From Alteromonas naphthalenivorans (GTDB lineage Bacteria; Pseudomonadota; Gammaproteobacteria; Enterobacterales; Alteromonadaceae): DNA of 64,000 nucleotides. The number at the start of each line of letters is the position of its first letter. Position 1 is the stretch's first letter. The DNA lies in the NCBI RefSeq assembly GCF_000213655.1, contig NC_015554.1:2666001-2730000 (forward strand), written 5' to 3'. Under the pieces are notes generated by a model, which made no database searches, was not told the DNA's origin, and saw only the letters and a list, made by a program, of their open reading frames with translations. Positions 56,987-64,000 of the stretch are shown here, piece after piece. Made by a program: the position numbers and the translations under genes.

Positions 56987-59110
56987 CTAGGCTTCACTAT
57001 TGTCTGTATTGCCTATGTAAAACTGTTTAGGTGATTGAACAAGCTCATCCATAGGAATCGGTTTGCTAAACATAAACCCTTGAATGTAGTCACAACCGTG
57101 ATCAATCAAATAATGCCACTGTGTTTCATTCTCAATACCTTCAGCACATACAGTCAGTGAAAGACGTTTGGCCAAATCGATAATAGCGCCCGTTACCAGT
57201 CGACTTCTTTCGGAGGTTTCTAGTTCATGTACGAACTGCTTATCAATTTTTAGGGTATCGATACTAATTTGGGTCAAATAACTTAGTGAAGAATACCCCG
57301 TCCCAAAGTCGTCAAGGGCAATGGCGCATCCCATGTTGCTCATGCGTTTAAAGAATTTATTTGACGACGCAAAGTTCTCTAAGTAAGCAGACTCGGTTAC
57401 CTCGAATTCTACATATTCAGGGTTTACATCGTAGCGCGTAAAAATCTCATAGATATTATCAAACAGGTTGCTATCACGAAGATCGTGCCCTGATAGATTC
57501 ACTGACACGCGAAAACGATGGGGAAGCCATTCTCTTAATTTGGGCAGATCAATACAGACTTTTTCAATGACCCAGCGCGTAATGGCAGATATCTTGCCGC
57601 CTTGTTCCGCGATGGGTATAAATTCATTCGGGCTGACCAAGCCATATTCGGGGTGTTGCCATCTAAGAAGCCCCTCTAAGCCGATAACCTTCCCTTTTTG
57701 ATCGACTTTAACTTGGTAGTACACCATAAACTCATCATTCTTTAGCCCTTGCTCTATGGCATTAGCTAAATGGAATTTACGCTTATGTGATTCCACCATA
57801 TCAGGTGTAAATATGGTAAAGCTGCCACGCCCTTTAGCTTTAGAGCGGTACATGGCAAGGTCTGCATTGCTCATTAATTCGCTTAAATCGTAGTCGGCGT
57901 CTATGGCTCGTGCTACGCCCACACTAACGCCGACAGACAATGACAATCCTCGTAATTCAAAAGGACTGGTAAAGGCATCAATTAATCGAATAGCCATATT
58001 TTCAAGAGTGGTATCTCCCGTTTCCCTGTCGGGTAGTACTAAAAATTCGTCTCCCCCTAAACGGGCGACTAAATCCCCTTCCCGCAACAGTGCGCTCACC
58101 CTATCTGCCACTTCTATCAATATTAGGTCACCGGTCTCATGACCGAGTGAATCGTTTATTCCTTTAAACCCATCTAAATCGAAAAACAGTAGCGCTAGAT
58201 CATCATCATTTCTTCGTGCTCGGGCCAACTCTAAACGCAAATTATCAAGCACAAATTGCCTATTAGGTAGCCCGGTTAGGCTGTCATAGTTAGCCAGGCG
58301 AATCATGGTTTCCTGTTGATTGACCAACGTTTGAGTTTGTTCATGATTGATGAGTAGTTCAACCTCTATCATTTCTAACAGGAGGTTGATGTTTTCTCCT
58401 AACTCTCCAATTTCATCTCTCGAAGTTAGGTTTTGTCGTAACGCATAATCTTTTGTATCGGTGACTTGTTTGGTGAAAAAACTCAACTCACTTAAAGGGC
58501 GAAATACACGACTAATGAAAAACAATGTGCCAATAATGCTTATTACCCACAGCACGAAGATAAGGGGAACGACATTCAGCAATAAACTTTTAACACTACC
58601 GGTGAGTGGTGCCTTAGCATCCACGAAGAGTATCAAGAAACCATCTGGCGATTGCGAAGAACCTATAACCCTTCGTGCCATAATAACGTCATTTTCTGAG
58701 GATACGCCTTCGCTTAAAGAAAATGGCTCGAGTGTATAGAAAAAGGGCTCATTTAACCTATCGGCAGATGGGCCATCTTCTTCTAGTAAAAGCGTAAATT
58801 CACTGTCATAGATTCTTGCTGAAATAACATGTTCATGCTCCTTTAATAGGCTCAAAACATTCGAAATAGACGAGGCTTTTTGTGTAGTTAATAACATAGC
58901 TGGCGCTACATTTTTCACCACGCCATTTGCAAGAGAAACGGTATGAGAATGTGCCAAATTGAGATAAAGCGCTTTGTGCTCTATTACCGCAAACCACAAC
59001 ACAGCTGCAGCCATAACTGACATAGACAAAGTTACGACAATACTAATTGGGGCCTTTATAGACTTAAATACACCCACTTGCTTAAACACCACCCGCGTTA
59101 TACATTGCAA
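56987..59110 (-). CDS. GGDEF-EAL cyclic-di-GMP turnover protein
   Basis: 707 residues. Two membrane helices (about 20-42 and 180-202) bracket a periplasmic sensor, followed by a HAMP-like stretch, a GGDEF domain with intact RLGGDEF (about residue 366) and an EAL domain (LDDFGTGYSSL, DTLKIDKQFV, AEGIE) in which the namesake is EGL (VIGLEGLLRW); the metal-binding Glu is kept. It may make and/or break c-di-GMP. The start is uncertain: TTG 59110 or GTG 59092, no strong ribosome site. Confidence 0.9.
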   Translation of the reverse strand: MQCITRVVFKQVGVFKSIKAPISIVVTLSMSVMAAAVLWFAVIEHKALYLNLAHSHTVSLANGVVKNVAPAMLLTTQKASSISNVLSLLKEHEHVISARIYDSEFTLLLEEDGPSADRLNEPFFYTLEPFSLSEGVSSENDVIMARRVIGSSQSPDGFLILFVDAKAPLTGSVKSLLLNVVPLIFVLWVISIIGTLFFISRVFRPLSELSFFTKQVTDTKDYALRQNLTSRDEIGELGENINLLLEMIEVELLINHEQTQTLVNQQETMIRLANYDSLTGLPNRQFVLDNLRLELARARRNDDDLALLFFDLDGFKGINDSLGHETGDLILIEVADRVSALLREGDLVARLGGDEFLVLPDRETGDTTLENMAIRLIDAFTSPFELRGLSLSVGVSVGVARAIDADYDLSELMSNADLAMYRSKAKGRGSFTIFTPDMVESHKRKFHLANAIEQGLKNDEFMVYYQVKVDQKGKVIGLEGLLRWQHPEYGLVSPNEFIPIAEQGGKISAITRWVIEKVCIDLPKLREWLPHRFRVSVNLSGHDLRDSNLFDNIYEIFTRYDVNPEYVEFEVTESAYLENFASSNKFFKRMSNMGCAIALDDFGTGYSSLSYLTQISIDTLKIDKQFVHELETSERSRLVTGAIIDLAKRLSLTVCAEGIENETQWHYLIDHGCDYIQGFMFSKPIPMDELVQSPKQFYIGNTDNSEA

Positions 59111-59267
59111 TCATGTTTTAAATAAATCTTACGTTATTATCACAATCTCGACGATGTCTGAGACCACAGAAAATCATGATTTATTTATAGCATTATTTTT
59201 CACTAATTACCTGTGTAACAAGCACTTTTTACATTATTAATAGCGAGCAAGTGTTTCAAGTACTGTA

Positions 59268-59708
59268 TTAATTTTCTGGTGAAACATGCAGTTTGGCTTT
59301 AATAAAATGGGAATGCGGCACATGTAGTAAATCTGATATACGCCGTATTGTATGCTCTTCAATAGGAGCAAGTTGATTATCTGCATAAGCAATAACCCAT
59401 AAGCCTTCGAGAATATCCCGCTTTTGGTCTGGATCACACGTTTGATTAATTATCTTAGTAAATTGTACTAAATCGACAGCTTCTTCTGCTGACATACGAC
59501 CTTCTTCCATTAGCAATTTTAGCTCATCATCAGAGAGCTCAAACTGCTTATATAAGTGCGTTTTGTAAGCTTTAAGCTCACTGTCTGTAACATTATCGTC
59601 AGCCCGCATAATTTCACTTAACAATGCAGCAGTGGCAAGTTCGACAGTATGTTTCTGTTGCTCTTCTGACTCTTTCGTTTCGAAAAGCTGTAACAAAGAT
59701 TTAAGCAT
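59268..59708 (-). CDS. TerB-like tellurite resistance family protein
   Basis: 146 residues from ATG 59708, with GGAG 7 nt upstream; the longer frame to 59720 lacks a site. It is all-helical with the TerB-like acidic pattern LLSEIMRADDNVTDSELKAY and WVIAYADNQLAPIEEHTIRRISD, which repeats the same metal-binding motif. The family is often near membrane stress proteins, but no other ter gene is present. Function in tellurite resistance is not implied. Confidence 0.85.
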   Translation of the reverse strand: MLKSLLQLFETKESEEQQKHTVELATAALLSEIMRADDNVTDSELKAYKTHLYKQFELSDDELKLLMEEGRMSAEEAVDLVQFTKIINQTCDPDQKRDILEGLWVIAYADNQLAPIEEHTIRRISDLLHVPHSHFIKAKLHVSPEN

Positions 59709-59807
59709 TAGGCGCTCCAATTAAACAACGACGCTATTGCATAACATATCCACCGTTCTGAAGTGGGAATATACGGCAAATCGTTGGCATTTTTAGTTTA
59801 GTGGTAG

Positions 59808-61460
59808 TTATTCAACGGCTGTATTGAGCAAACAGTTTATTTTTCGCCCGCCTTTTTCAAACCACACTTTACTACTTAGCGCTCTAATAAGGCCCAGCCC
59901 TCTTCCGAATGAGTCATTACTTTCGGGGCTGGCTTTACGCTCCCAATCAAAACCATTGCCGCTGTCTTCTATTGAAAGAAAGACAACCTTTTTCACAGGA
60001 TCAGACTCAATACTAATAATAATCGTCCCTTCATCTAGGGCGCTCAGCAGCTTTTCTCGCTGCTCATAATATAGTTGAAAGCCTTCTGGTGAGTGCTTTA
60101 AACGTGAGTCCATGTTCAAAATACCGTGCTCTAAGGCGTTGCTAAACATTTCGGAAACCACGGTAAAAAGCACCGAACGAACATGTTCAATACCGCTACA
60201 CTGAGAGGTTTGGTGGAGCATACGGGTTTGAATATCGGGCTGCTTCAAATGCTTGGCACTCAAGGTAATAACTATATTCAATGGAATATCGTCGGTAGCT
60301 CTATAGGGCTGCACGCCTTCTAACGACTGACTTTTAAAGATAACCACAGAAACATCGTCGTCAAAACTAGGCGTAGCCGAAAATGCTTTAGCGTGATTAA
60401 AAATCCCGTCGGCAGTAATATCACTAGCATCAGCACACCATTGTTTTACCCCCTCTTCGGTTAGCATATTTCCGTCAGCATCAACCGCTTCTGTTAGTCC
60501 ATCGGAATAGATAATTAACTTGTCATTTGCCAGCATTTCAAAAATTTCGCATTCACTGTCAAACTCATGTTGCTCAAGAATACCCAGTGCCATATGAGGT
60601 GAAGAAATCGTTTTGATAAATCGCCGTTTGCCTGACACCACCATCATCTGTGGCATGCCACCTTGCCACAAAGTAATTCGTGAACCATCAGAGCCAACCT
60701 CGCCGACAACCGCAGCCATAAACATATCGCTGGGTAAAAATCGCAATAGTATTTTATTAAACTCTGTCGCCATTTCATTGACCGACAGCCCTTTTGCTGA
60801 CATCTCTTGAAATGCGCGCGTTACCGGCAATGCACCTATGGCTGAAGCAAGCCCGTGCCCAGTAAAATCTCCCACTAAAAAGTACAGGCCGCCACTTGGG
60901 CTAGCCTCACACACAAATACATCCCCATTAAATGTTTCAGCTGGCGTTAATGCGTGATCAAAATAGTTAAGAATGTGGCTTTTATTAACAATGGCATGAC
61001 TGAAAATATGCTCAACAATGGCATGCTCTCTTGCTACCCGTTGCTGATAAAATCTAAGCTCTTCATTTTGCTGTTCGATATGCGCGCTTAGGTTACGAAT
61101 TTTTTCGTGAGCACGAATTTTAGCGGTGAGAATATGTTTGTCGAAAGGTTTGGTCGCAAAGTCATTCCCTCCTACCTCTAAACACTTAACCAGACTTTCT
61201 TTGTCATCCAGCGCGGTGATGAATAAAATAGGTAAGTATCGGCCGCCAGCTAAGGTTCTAATTTGTGGTGCAACTTCGAAACCACTCATACCCGGCATGA
61301 TTACATCAAGTAACACTAAATCGGGTATCGCTTGTTCAACTATCGCTAGCGCGTCTTCACCGCATGCAGCTTCAACACAATCAGTAAACCCCGCCTCGCT
61401 TAACATGCTAACTAACATGGTGCGATTTATTGGTTCGTCATCAACGATAAGAATTTTCAT
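59808..61460 (-). CDS. Response regulator-PP2C phosphatase-kinase (CrsR/HsbR type)
   Basis: 550 residues in three parts: a receiver (acceptor Asp about 52 in VLLDVIMPGMSG), a SpoIIE-like PP2C phosphatase (about 185-385, with VGDFTGHGLASAIGALP and YSDGLTEAVD), and an RsbW-like ATPase (about 410-545, with EMFSNALEHG and DSGNGFDWE). This is the layout of Shewanella CrsR and Pseudomonas HsbR, which switch partners with a STAS protein to control a sigma or anti-sigma factor. The STAS gene lies 38 nt upstream. The target is not identified here. Confidence 0.9.
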   Translation of the reverse strand: MKILIVDDEPINRTMLVSMLSEAGFTDCVEAACGEDALAIVEQAIPDLVLLDVIMPGMSGFEVAPQIRTLAGGRYLPILFITALDDKESLVKCLEVGGNDFATKPFDKHILTAKIRAHEKIRNLSAHIEQQNEELRFYQQRVAREHAIVEHIFSHAIVNKSHILNYFDHALTPAETFNGDVFVCEASPSGGLYFLVGDFTGHGLASAIGALPVTRAFQEMSAKGLSVNEMATEFNKILLRFLPSDMFMAAVVGEVGSDGSRITLWQGGMPQMMVVSGKRRFIKTISSPHMALGILEQHEFDSECEIFEMLANDKLIIYSDGLTEAVDADGNMLTEEGVKQWCADASDITADGIFNHAKAFSATPSFDDDVSVVIFKSQSLEGVQPYRATDDIPLNIVITLSAKHLKQPDIQTRMLHQTSQCSGIEHVRSVLFTVVSEMFSNALEHGILNMDSRLKHSPEGFQLYYEQREKLLSALDEGTIIISIESDPVKKVVFLSIEDSGNGFDWERKASPESNDSFGRGLGLIRALSSKVWFEKGGRKINCLLNTAVE

Positions 61461-61498
61461 TTAATGTTAGCGCCCTGTGGCTTACTTACCGCTACGTC

Positions 61499-61804
61499 TC
61501 AACGAATAATAAATTTTTTGTCAAAACGCGATATTTTTAGTATTCGCTCAACGGGTGGTCGGCTATTCTCAATACTAAATGTCAGTGACCTTTGTGATAA
61601 TACCTTTTGCATATTAAGCAACATACCTAAGGCTGAACTGTCCATGTATTCTGTCTTAGCTAAATCAACGGTGATGTGCTTCACATCAGAGTCTAAATCT
61701 TGATAGGCTGAGCGAAATGCTTCCACTTTACTGAAATCAAACTTGTCTCCCATCTCTATGATTAAAGTCTCTTGATCATTGACCTTGTCCTTTAATACAT
61801 TCAT
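61499..61804 (-). CDS. STAS-domain anti-sigma factor antagonist (CrsA/HsbA type)
   Basis: 101 residues, a single STAS domain. The phosphorylated Ser site is in EYMDSSALGML (S56/S57). It is the first gene of the pair with the RR-PP2C-kinase, whose phosphatase and kinase domains would control this Ser. No sigma or anti-sigma gene is adjacent, so the target is probably elsewhere (RpoS in Shewanella, FlgM in Pseudomonas by analogy). Confidence 0.9.
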   Translation of the reverse strand: MNVLKDKVNDQETLIIEMGDKFDFSKVEAFRSAYQDLDSDVKHITVDLAKTEYMDSSALGMLLNMQKVLSQRSLTFSIENSRPPVERILKISRFDKKFIIR

Positions 61805-61998
61805 CCAATCACCCCTTTTTCCGTTAACTACACTGCTTCCCTTTTCCTTTTATCCTGAACTATTCCAGGAGTGAACTCAGTGTATATTTAGGCTTTACTG
61901 AATTTATTCTAGCGCAGATATTTCAGCATGCCATGCTACAATTGTAGATAAGCCTAAATATGGCTCGTTTAACGCACAGGAAAAAATCAGAGGATAAA

Positions 61999-62331
61999 AT
62001 GCAAGATTGGCAAGATGCACTGCTGGTATACAGTACCGATACAGGTAAAGTTAAACCTTCGCCTAAAGAAGCAAAGCGTTCCACTTCCGACGATGGTATT
62101 GTTCGCATACATAGAGAAACAAAAGGCCGCAAAGGAAAAGGCGTGTCTATAATTAAAGGGCTCGATTTAGCCCCCGATGCGTTAAAAAAGCTAGGCACTG
62201 AATTAAAAAAGAAGTGCGGCTGTGGTGGCGCGGTAAAAGATGGACACATTGAAGTTCAAACGGATGACCGTGAGAAGCTAAAAGCTTTGCTGCTGGATAA
62301 GGGCTTTAGCGCTAAAATTGCTGGGGGTTAA
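61999..62331 (+). CDS. yciH: SUI1/YciH translation initiation factor-like protein
   Basis: 110 residues from ATG 61999, with AGAGGA upstream; a longer frame from 61960 is rejected. It is a SUI1/eIF1-like fold with GIVRIHRETKGRKGKGVSII (about residues 33-52), KKCGCGGAVKDGHIEVQ and a C-terminal KLKALLLDKGF. YciH modulates start-codon selection. It stands upstream of the double-receiver gene, with 43 nt between. Confidence 0.95.
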   Translation: MQDWQDALLVYSTDTGKVKPSPKEAKRSTSDDGIVRIHRETKGRKGKGVSIIKGLDLAPDALKKLGTELKKKCGCGGAVKDGHIEVQTDDREKLKALLLDKGFSAKIAGG

Positions 62332-62374
62332 TTCACTCCCCTTACTTTCCTTAAAATACCAAAAAGAGAACGGA

Positions 62375-63175
62375 ATGGAAAAGCTGTCAATTTCTGATTT
62401 ACATATCATATTAGTTGAACCCTCTGATACACAGAGGAAGATTATTACTACCCTATTGTTGAAAGAAAAGGTAAAGGAAATTGATCCTGTTAGCACCCTT
62501 TCTGAGGCTATGTCAGCGGTTAAAGCGCACGGTGCAGACCTTATTGTTAGCGCGATGTATTTCGAAGACGGCACAGCATTAGATTTGATAAAATTCATTA
62601 AAGAAAATGACGAATTTAAAACTATTCCATTCATGTTGGTCTCAAGCGAGAACAGAATAAGCAAATTGGAAGAATTTAAACAAGCTGGCGTTTCAGCCAT
62701 TCTTCCTAAACCATTCGAGCCTCTTCATTTGTCTCGCGCGCTTAACGCTAGCCTTGATTTAATCAATCACGACGAACTTGAACTCGAACTATTTGATATT
62801 CACGATGTTAGAGTGCTGCTGGTTGACGACAGTAAATTGGCGCGTAATCACATTCGTCGTGTACTTGAAGGCATGGGTTTGCAGCGCATAAAAGAAGCTG
62901 AGAACGGCGCAATGGCACTTACCTTTATAAAGGATGAAGCCTTTGATTTAGTCGTTACCGACTACAATATGCCAGAAATGGATGGTCGAGAGCTATCTGA
63001 GTTTATCCGTTTCAACCCCGAAACTACGCATATTCCTATCATCATGGTAACGTCCGAAGCGGCAGATAGCGCCCATATGGCCAATATTCAACAAACCGGT
63101 GTGAATGCGCTATGTGATAAGCCCTTCGAACCTACGGAAGTTCGACAAATGCTAGCGGCCTTGTTAGGTAACTAA
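62375..63175 (+). CDS. Double-receiver response regulator, first receiver degenerate
   Basis: 266 residues from ATG 62375. Two tandem receiver domains with no output domain. In the first (about 8-130) the acceptor position is Ala (DLIVSAMYFEDG) though the family fold and the Lys (ILPKPFEP) remain. The second (about 143-266) is complete: VLLVDDSKLARNH, acceptor Asp in VVTDYNMPEMDG and CDKPFEP. So only the second is likely phosphorylated; the first may be a dimer or sensor module. Partner kinase unknown. Confidence 0.9.
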   Translation: MEKLSISDLHIILVEPSDTQRKIITTLLLKEKVKEIDPVSTLSEAMSAVKAHGADLIVSAMYFEDGTALDLIKFIKENDEFKTIPFMLVSSENRISKLEEFKQAGVSAILPKPFEPLHLSRALNASLDLINHDELELELFDIHDVRVLLVDDSKLARNHIRRVLEGMGLQRIKEAENGAMALTFIKDEAFDLVVTDYNMPEMDGRELSEFIRFNPETTHIPIIMVTSEAADSAHMANIQQTGVNALCDKPFEPTEVRQMLAALLGN

Positions 63176-63210
63176 CATTACGAATTGCAAATAATCTCCC
63201 CATATTGATT

Positions 63211-63250
63211 AAAGCAGAAAACCGACACCATAGCGTCGGTTTACTGCTTT
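63211..63250 (+). terminator. Probable terminator after the double-receiver gene
   Basis: AAAGCAG, one base, AAACCGAC pairs with GTCGGTTT, one base, CTGCTTT, a 15-bp stem with a single mismatch. The T run after it is short (CTTTAAGG), so it is a hairpin of moderate terminator quality. Confidence 0.6.
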
Positions 63251-63338
63251 AAGGCAAATTCGTTATTCGCCCTACCCCTTCTACTAGTATCTATCAAGCC
63301 CTCCCCCCAATAAAAATCAAAACCAATGTAAAAACAGG

Positions 63339-63367
63339 TTGACACTGAAACGCTGTACGCATAAAGT
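63339..63367 (+). promoter_or_regulatory. Sigma-70 promoter of pheL-pheA
   Basis: A consensus TTGACA at 63339-63344, 17 nt, then TAAAGT at 63362-63367. It would start transcription near 63374, just before the leader-peptide ATG at 63375, so the leader would be almost leaderless. Confidence 0.7.
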
Positions 63368-63374
63368 CAATCGT

Positions 63375-63434
63375 ATGAAACAGAATAATATACATGCAGT
63401 GGCTATCTTTTTTGCGTTTATGCTCTTTAAATAG
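63375..63434 (+). CDS. pheL: pheA leader peptide
   Basis: A 19-residue frame ending AIFFAFMLFK, with four Phe codons in its last nine residues (63408, 63411, 63417 and 63426). It lies between the promoter and an attenuator hairpin before pheA, as E. coli pheL does. No ribosome site is seen before its ATG, and the predicted RNA start is only about one base upstream. Confidence 0.85.
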   Translation: MKQNNIHAVAIFFAFMLFK

Positions 63435-63484
63435 GGAGGCGCAGCTACATGCATAAAAACCTCCCTCAAGGGAGGTTTTTTTTT
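63434..63484 (+). promoter_or_regulatory. pheA transcription attenuator
   Basis: The terminator stem pairs AAAAACCTCCC (63455-63465) with GGGAGGTTTTT (63470-63480), with T run to 63484. A competing GGGAGG at 63434-63439, overlapping the pheL stop, can pair with CCTCCC at 63460-63465 as an antiterminator. A ribosome stalled at the Phe codons would leave it free; a ribosome at the stop would cover it. Confidence 0.9.
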
Positions 63485-63508
63485 AGCTAATACGATAAGT
63501 GGAAAACT

Positions 63509-64000
63509 ATGTCTGACAACGCCTTAGATGCTGTAAGAGAGCGCATAACATCATTAGATAGTGAACTTCTAACCTTATTGGCTGAGCGCCGTGTGCTCAC
63601 CAACGAGGTTGCTGAAACTAAAATTAAGCACCATATTCCAGTTCGAGATCAGAAACGTGAAGAGCAACTGCTTGTTCGCCTTATTAAAGAAGGTAAAGAT
63701 GTAGGTCTTGACCCACACTACGTTACTCAGATTTTTCACGTCATCATTGAAGACTCAGTGTTAAACCAGCAGGCAATGCTTGCTGAACGCGCGAACCCTG
63801 GCAGTACGCTTCCACTAAATCGCGTGGCTTTCTTGGGCGACAAAGGCTCTTACTCGTACCTTGCTACCCAGAAATATTTCTCTCGACGTCCGGGTGAATT
63901 GCTGGAAATAGGTTGTCAGAGTTTCAGTGAAATTATTCAAAAAGTAGAGAATGTAGAGGCCGACTATGCGGTTCTGCCTATTGAAAATACAACCTCAGGC
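63509..64000 (+). CDS. pheA: Chorismate mutase/prephenate dehydratase (P-protein), N-terminal part
   Basis: The first 164 codons run off the window end. The AroQ chorismate mutase domain is seen (about residues 5-85: ALDAVRERITSLDSELLTLL, RRVLTNEVAETKI, PVRDQKREEQLL), then the start of prephenate dehydratase (RVAFLGDKGSYSYLATQKYF, YAVLPIENTTSG). It makes phenylpyruvate for phenylalanine and is usually feedback-inhibited by Phe through a C-terminal ACT domain not covered here. It is under pheL attenuation. Confidence 0.97.
   Translation, partial: MSDNALDAVRERITSLDSELLTLLAERRVLTNEVAETKIKHHIPVRDQKREEQLLVRLIKEGKDVGLDPHYVTQIFHVIIEDSVLNQQAMLAERANPGSTLPLNRVAFLGDKGSYSYLATQKYFSRRPGELLEIGCQSFSEIIQKVENVEADYAVLPIENTTSG

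Overview
The window looks like a chromosomal segment of a marine gammaproteobacterium of the Alteromonadaceae (Alteromonas or a close relative). This is inferred from gene order and protein character: ybgC-tolQRAB-pal-cpoB next to nudB-ruvC-ruvA-ruvB and aspS, a pheL-pheA attenuator, a GlrK/GlrR two-component set with a QseG-like lipoprotein, and a CrsR/CrsA-type (HsbR/HsbA-type) partner-switching pair. No plasmid, phage, insertion sequence or CRISPR array is visible.

Layout. Bases 1-8.7 kb hold two RND efflux systems (adaptor plus pump each) with a TetR regulator between them. Bases 8.8-24.3 kb are a mixed metabolic/accessory stretch: a CBS protein, two MDR dehydrogenases, a frameshifted LysR gene, cytochrome b561, a large catalase, an SDR, asd, a VOC protein whose stop codon lies in a tandem repeat, a DUF6279 lipoprotein, a ketopantoate reductase-like enzyme, a phytanoyl-CoA dioxygenase-like enzyme with a divergent TetR, and a glpT remnant joined head to head to a hybrid histidine kinase that has lost its signal peptide. 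Bases 26.8-31.8 kb carry a CmcJ-like oxygenase and a four-gene membrane cluster (DUF6152/DUF6644 fusion, DUF6644, HupE/UreJ, transmembrane anchor protein). Bases 31.9-38.4 kb carry a second FtsZ-type GTPase, a convergent WYL-type regulator with a long palindrome at its 5' end, a ParD-like gene overlapping an extra methionine aminopeptidase, a HopJ-family protein, a decayed GGDEF gene, a divergent SelO and a glutaredoxin-like protein.

From 38.6 kb the window is mostly housekeeping: tRNA-Ser(GGA), nadA, three identical tRNA-Lys(TTT), the Tol-Pal envelope operon, the RuvABC Holliday-junction genes, nudB and aspS. Between ybgC and ruvB there is a strong promoter and an intrinsic terminator about 133 nt apart with no ORF, a good candidate small RNA. 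Then come a DUF72 protein, a GAF protein, glrR-qseG-like-glrK (glrK seems to use a CTG or ATT start), an EF-hand protein, a GGDEF-EAL protein, a TerB-like protein, the RR-PP2C-kinase/STAS pair, yciH, a double-receiver protein and the start of pheA behind a phenylalanine attenuator.

The most interesting items are the second FtsZ, which keeps both the GTPase motifs and an FtsZ-like C-terminal peptide; the unannotated sRNA candidate; the non-canonical glrK start; the head-to-head deletion at glpT/kinase; and the DUF6152-DUF6644-HupE membrane cluster. All similarity statements come from reading motifs; no database search was run.
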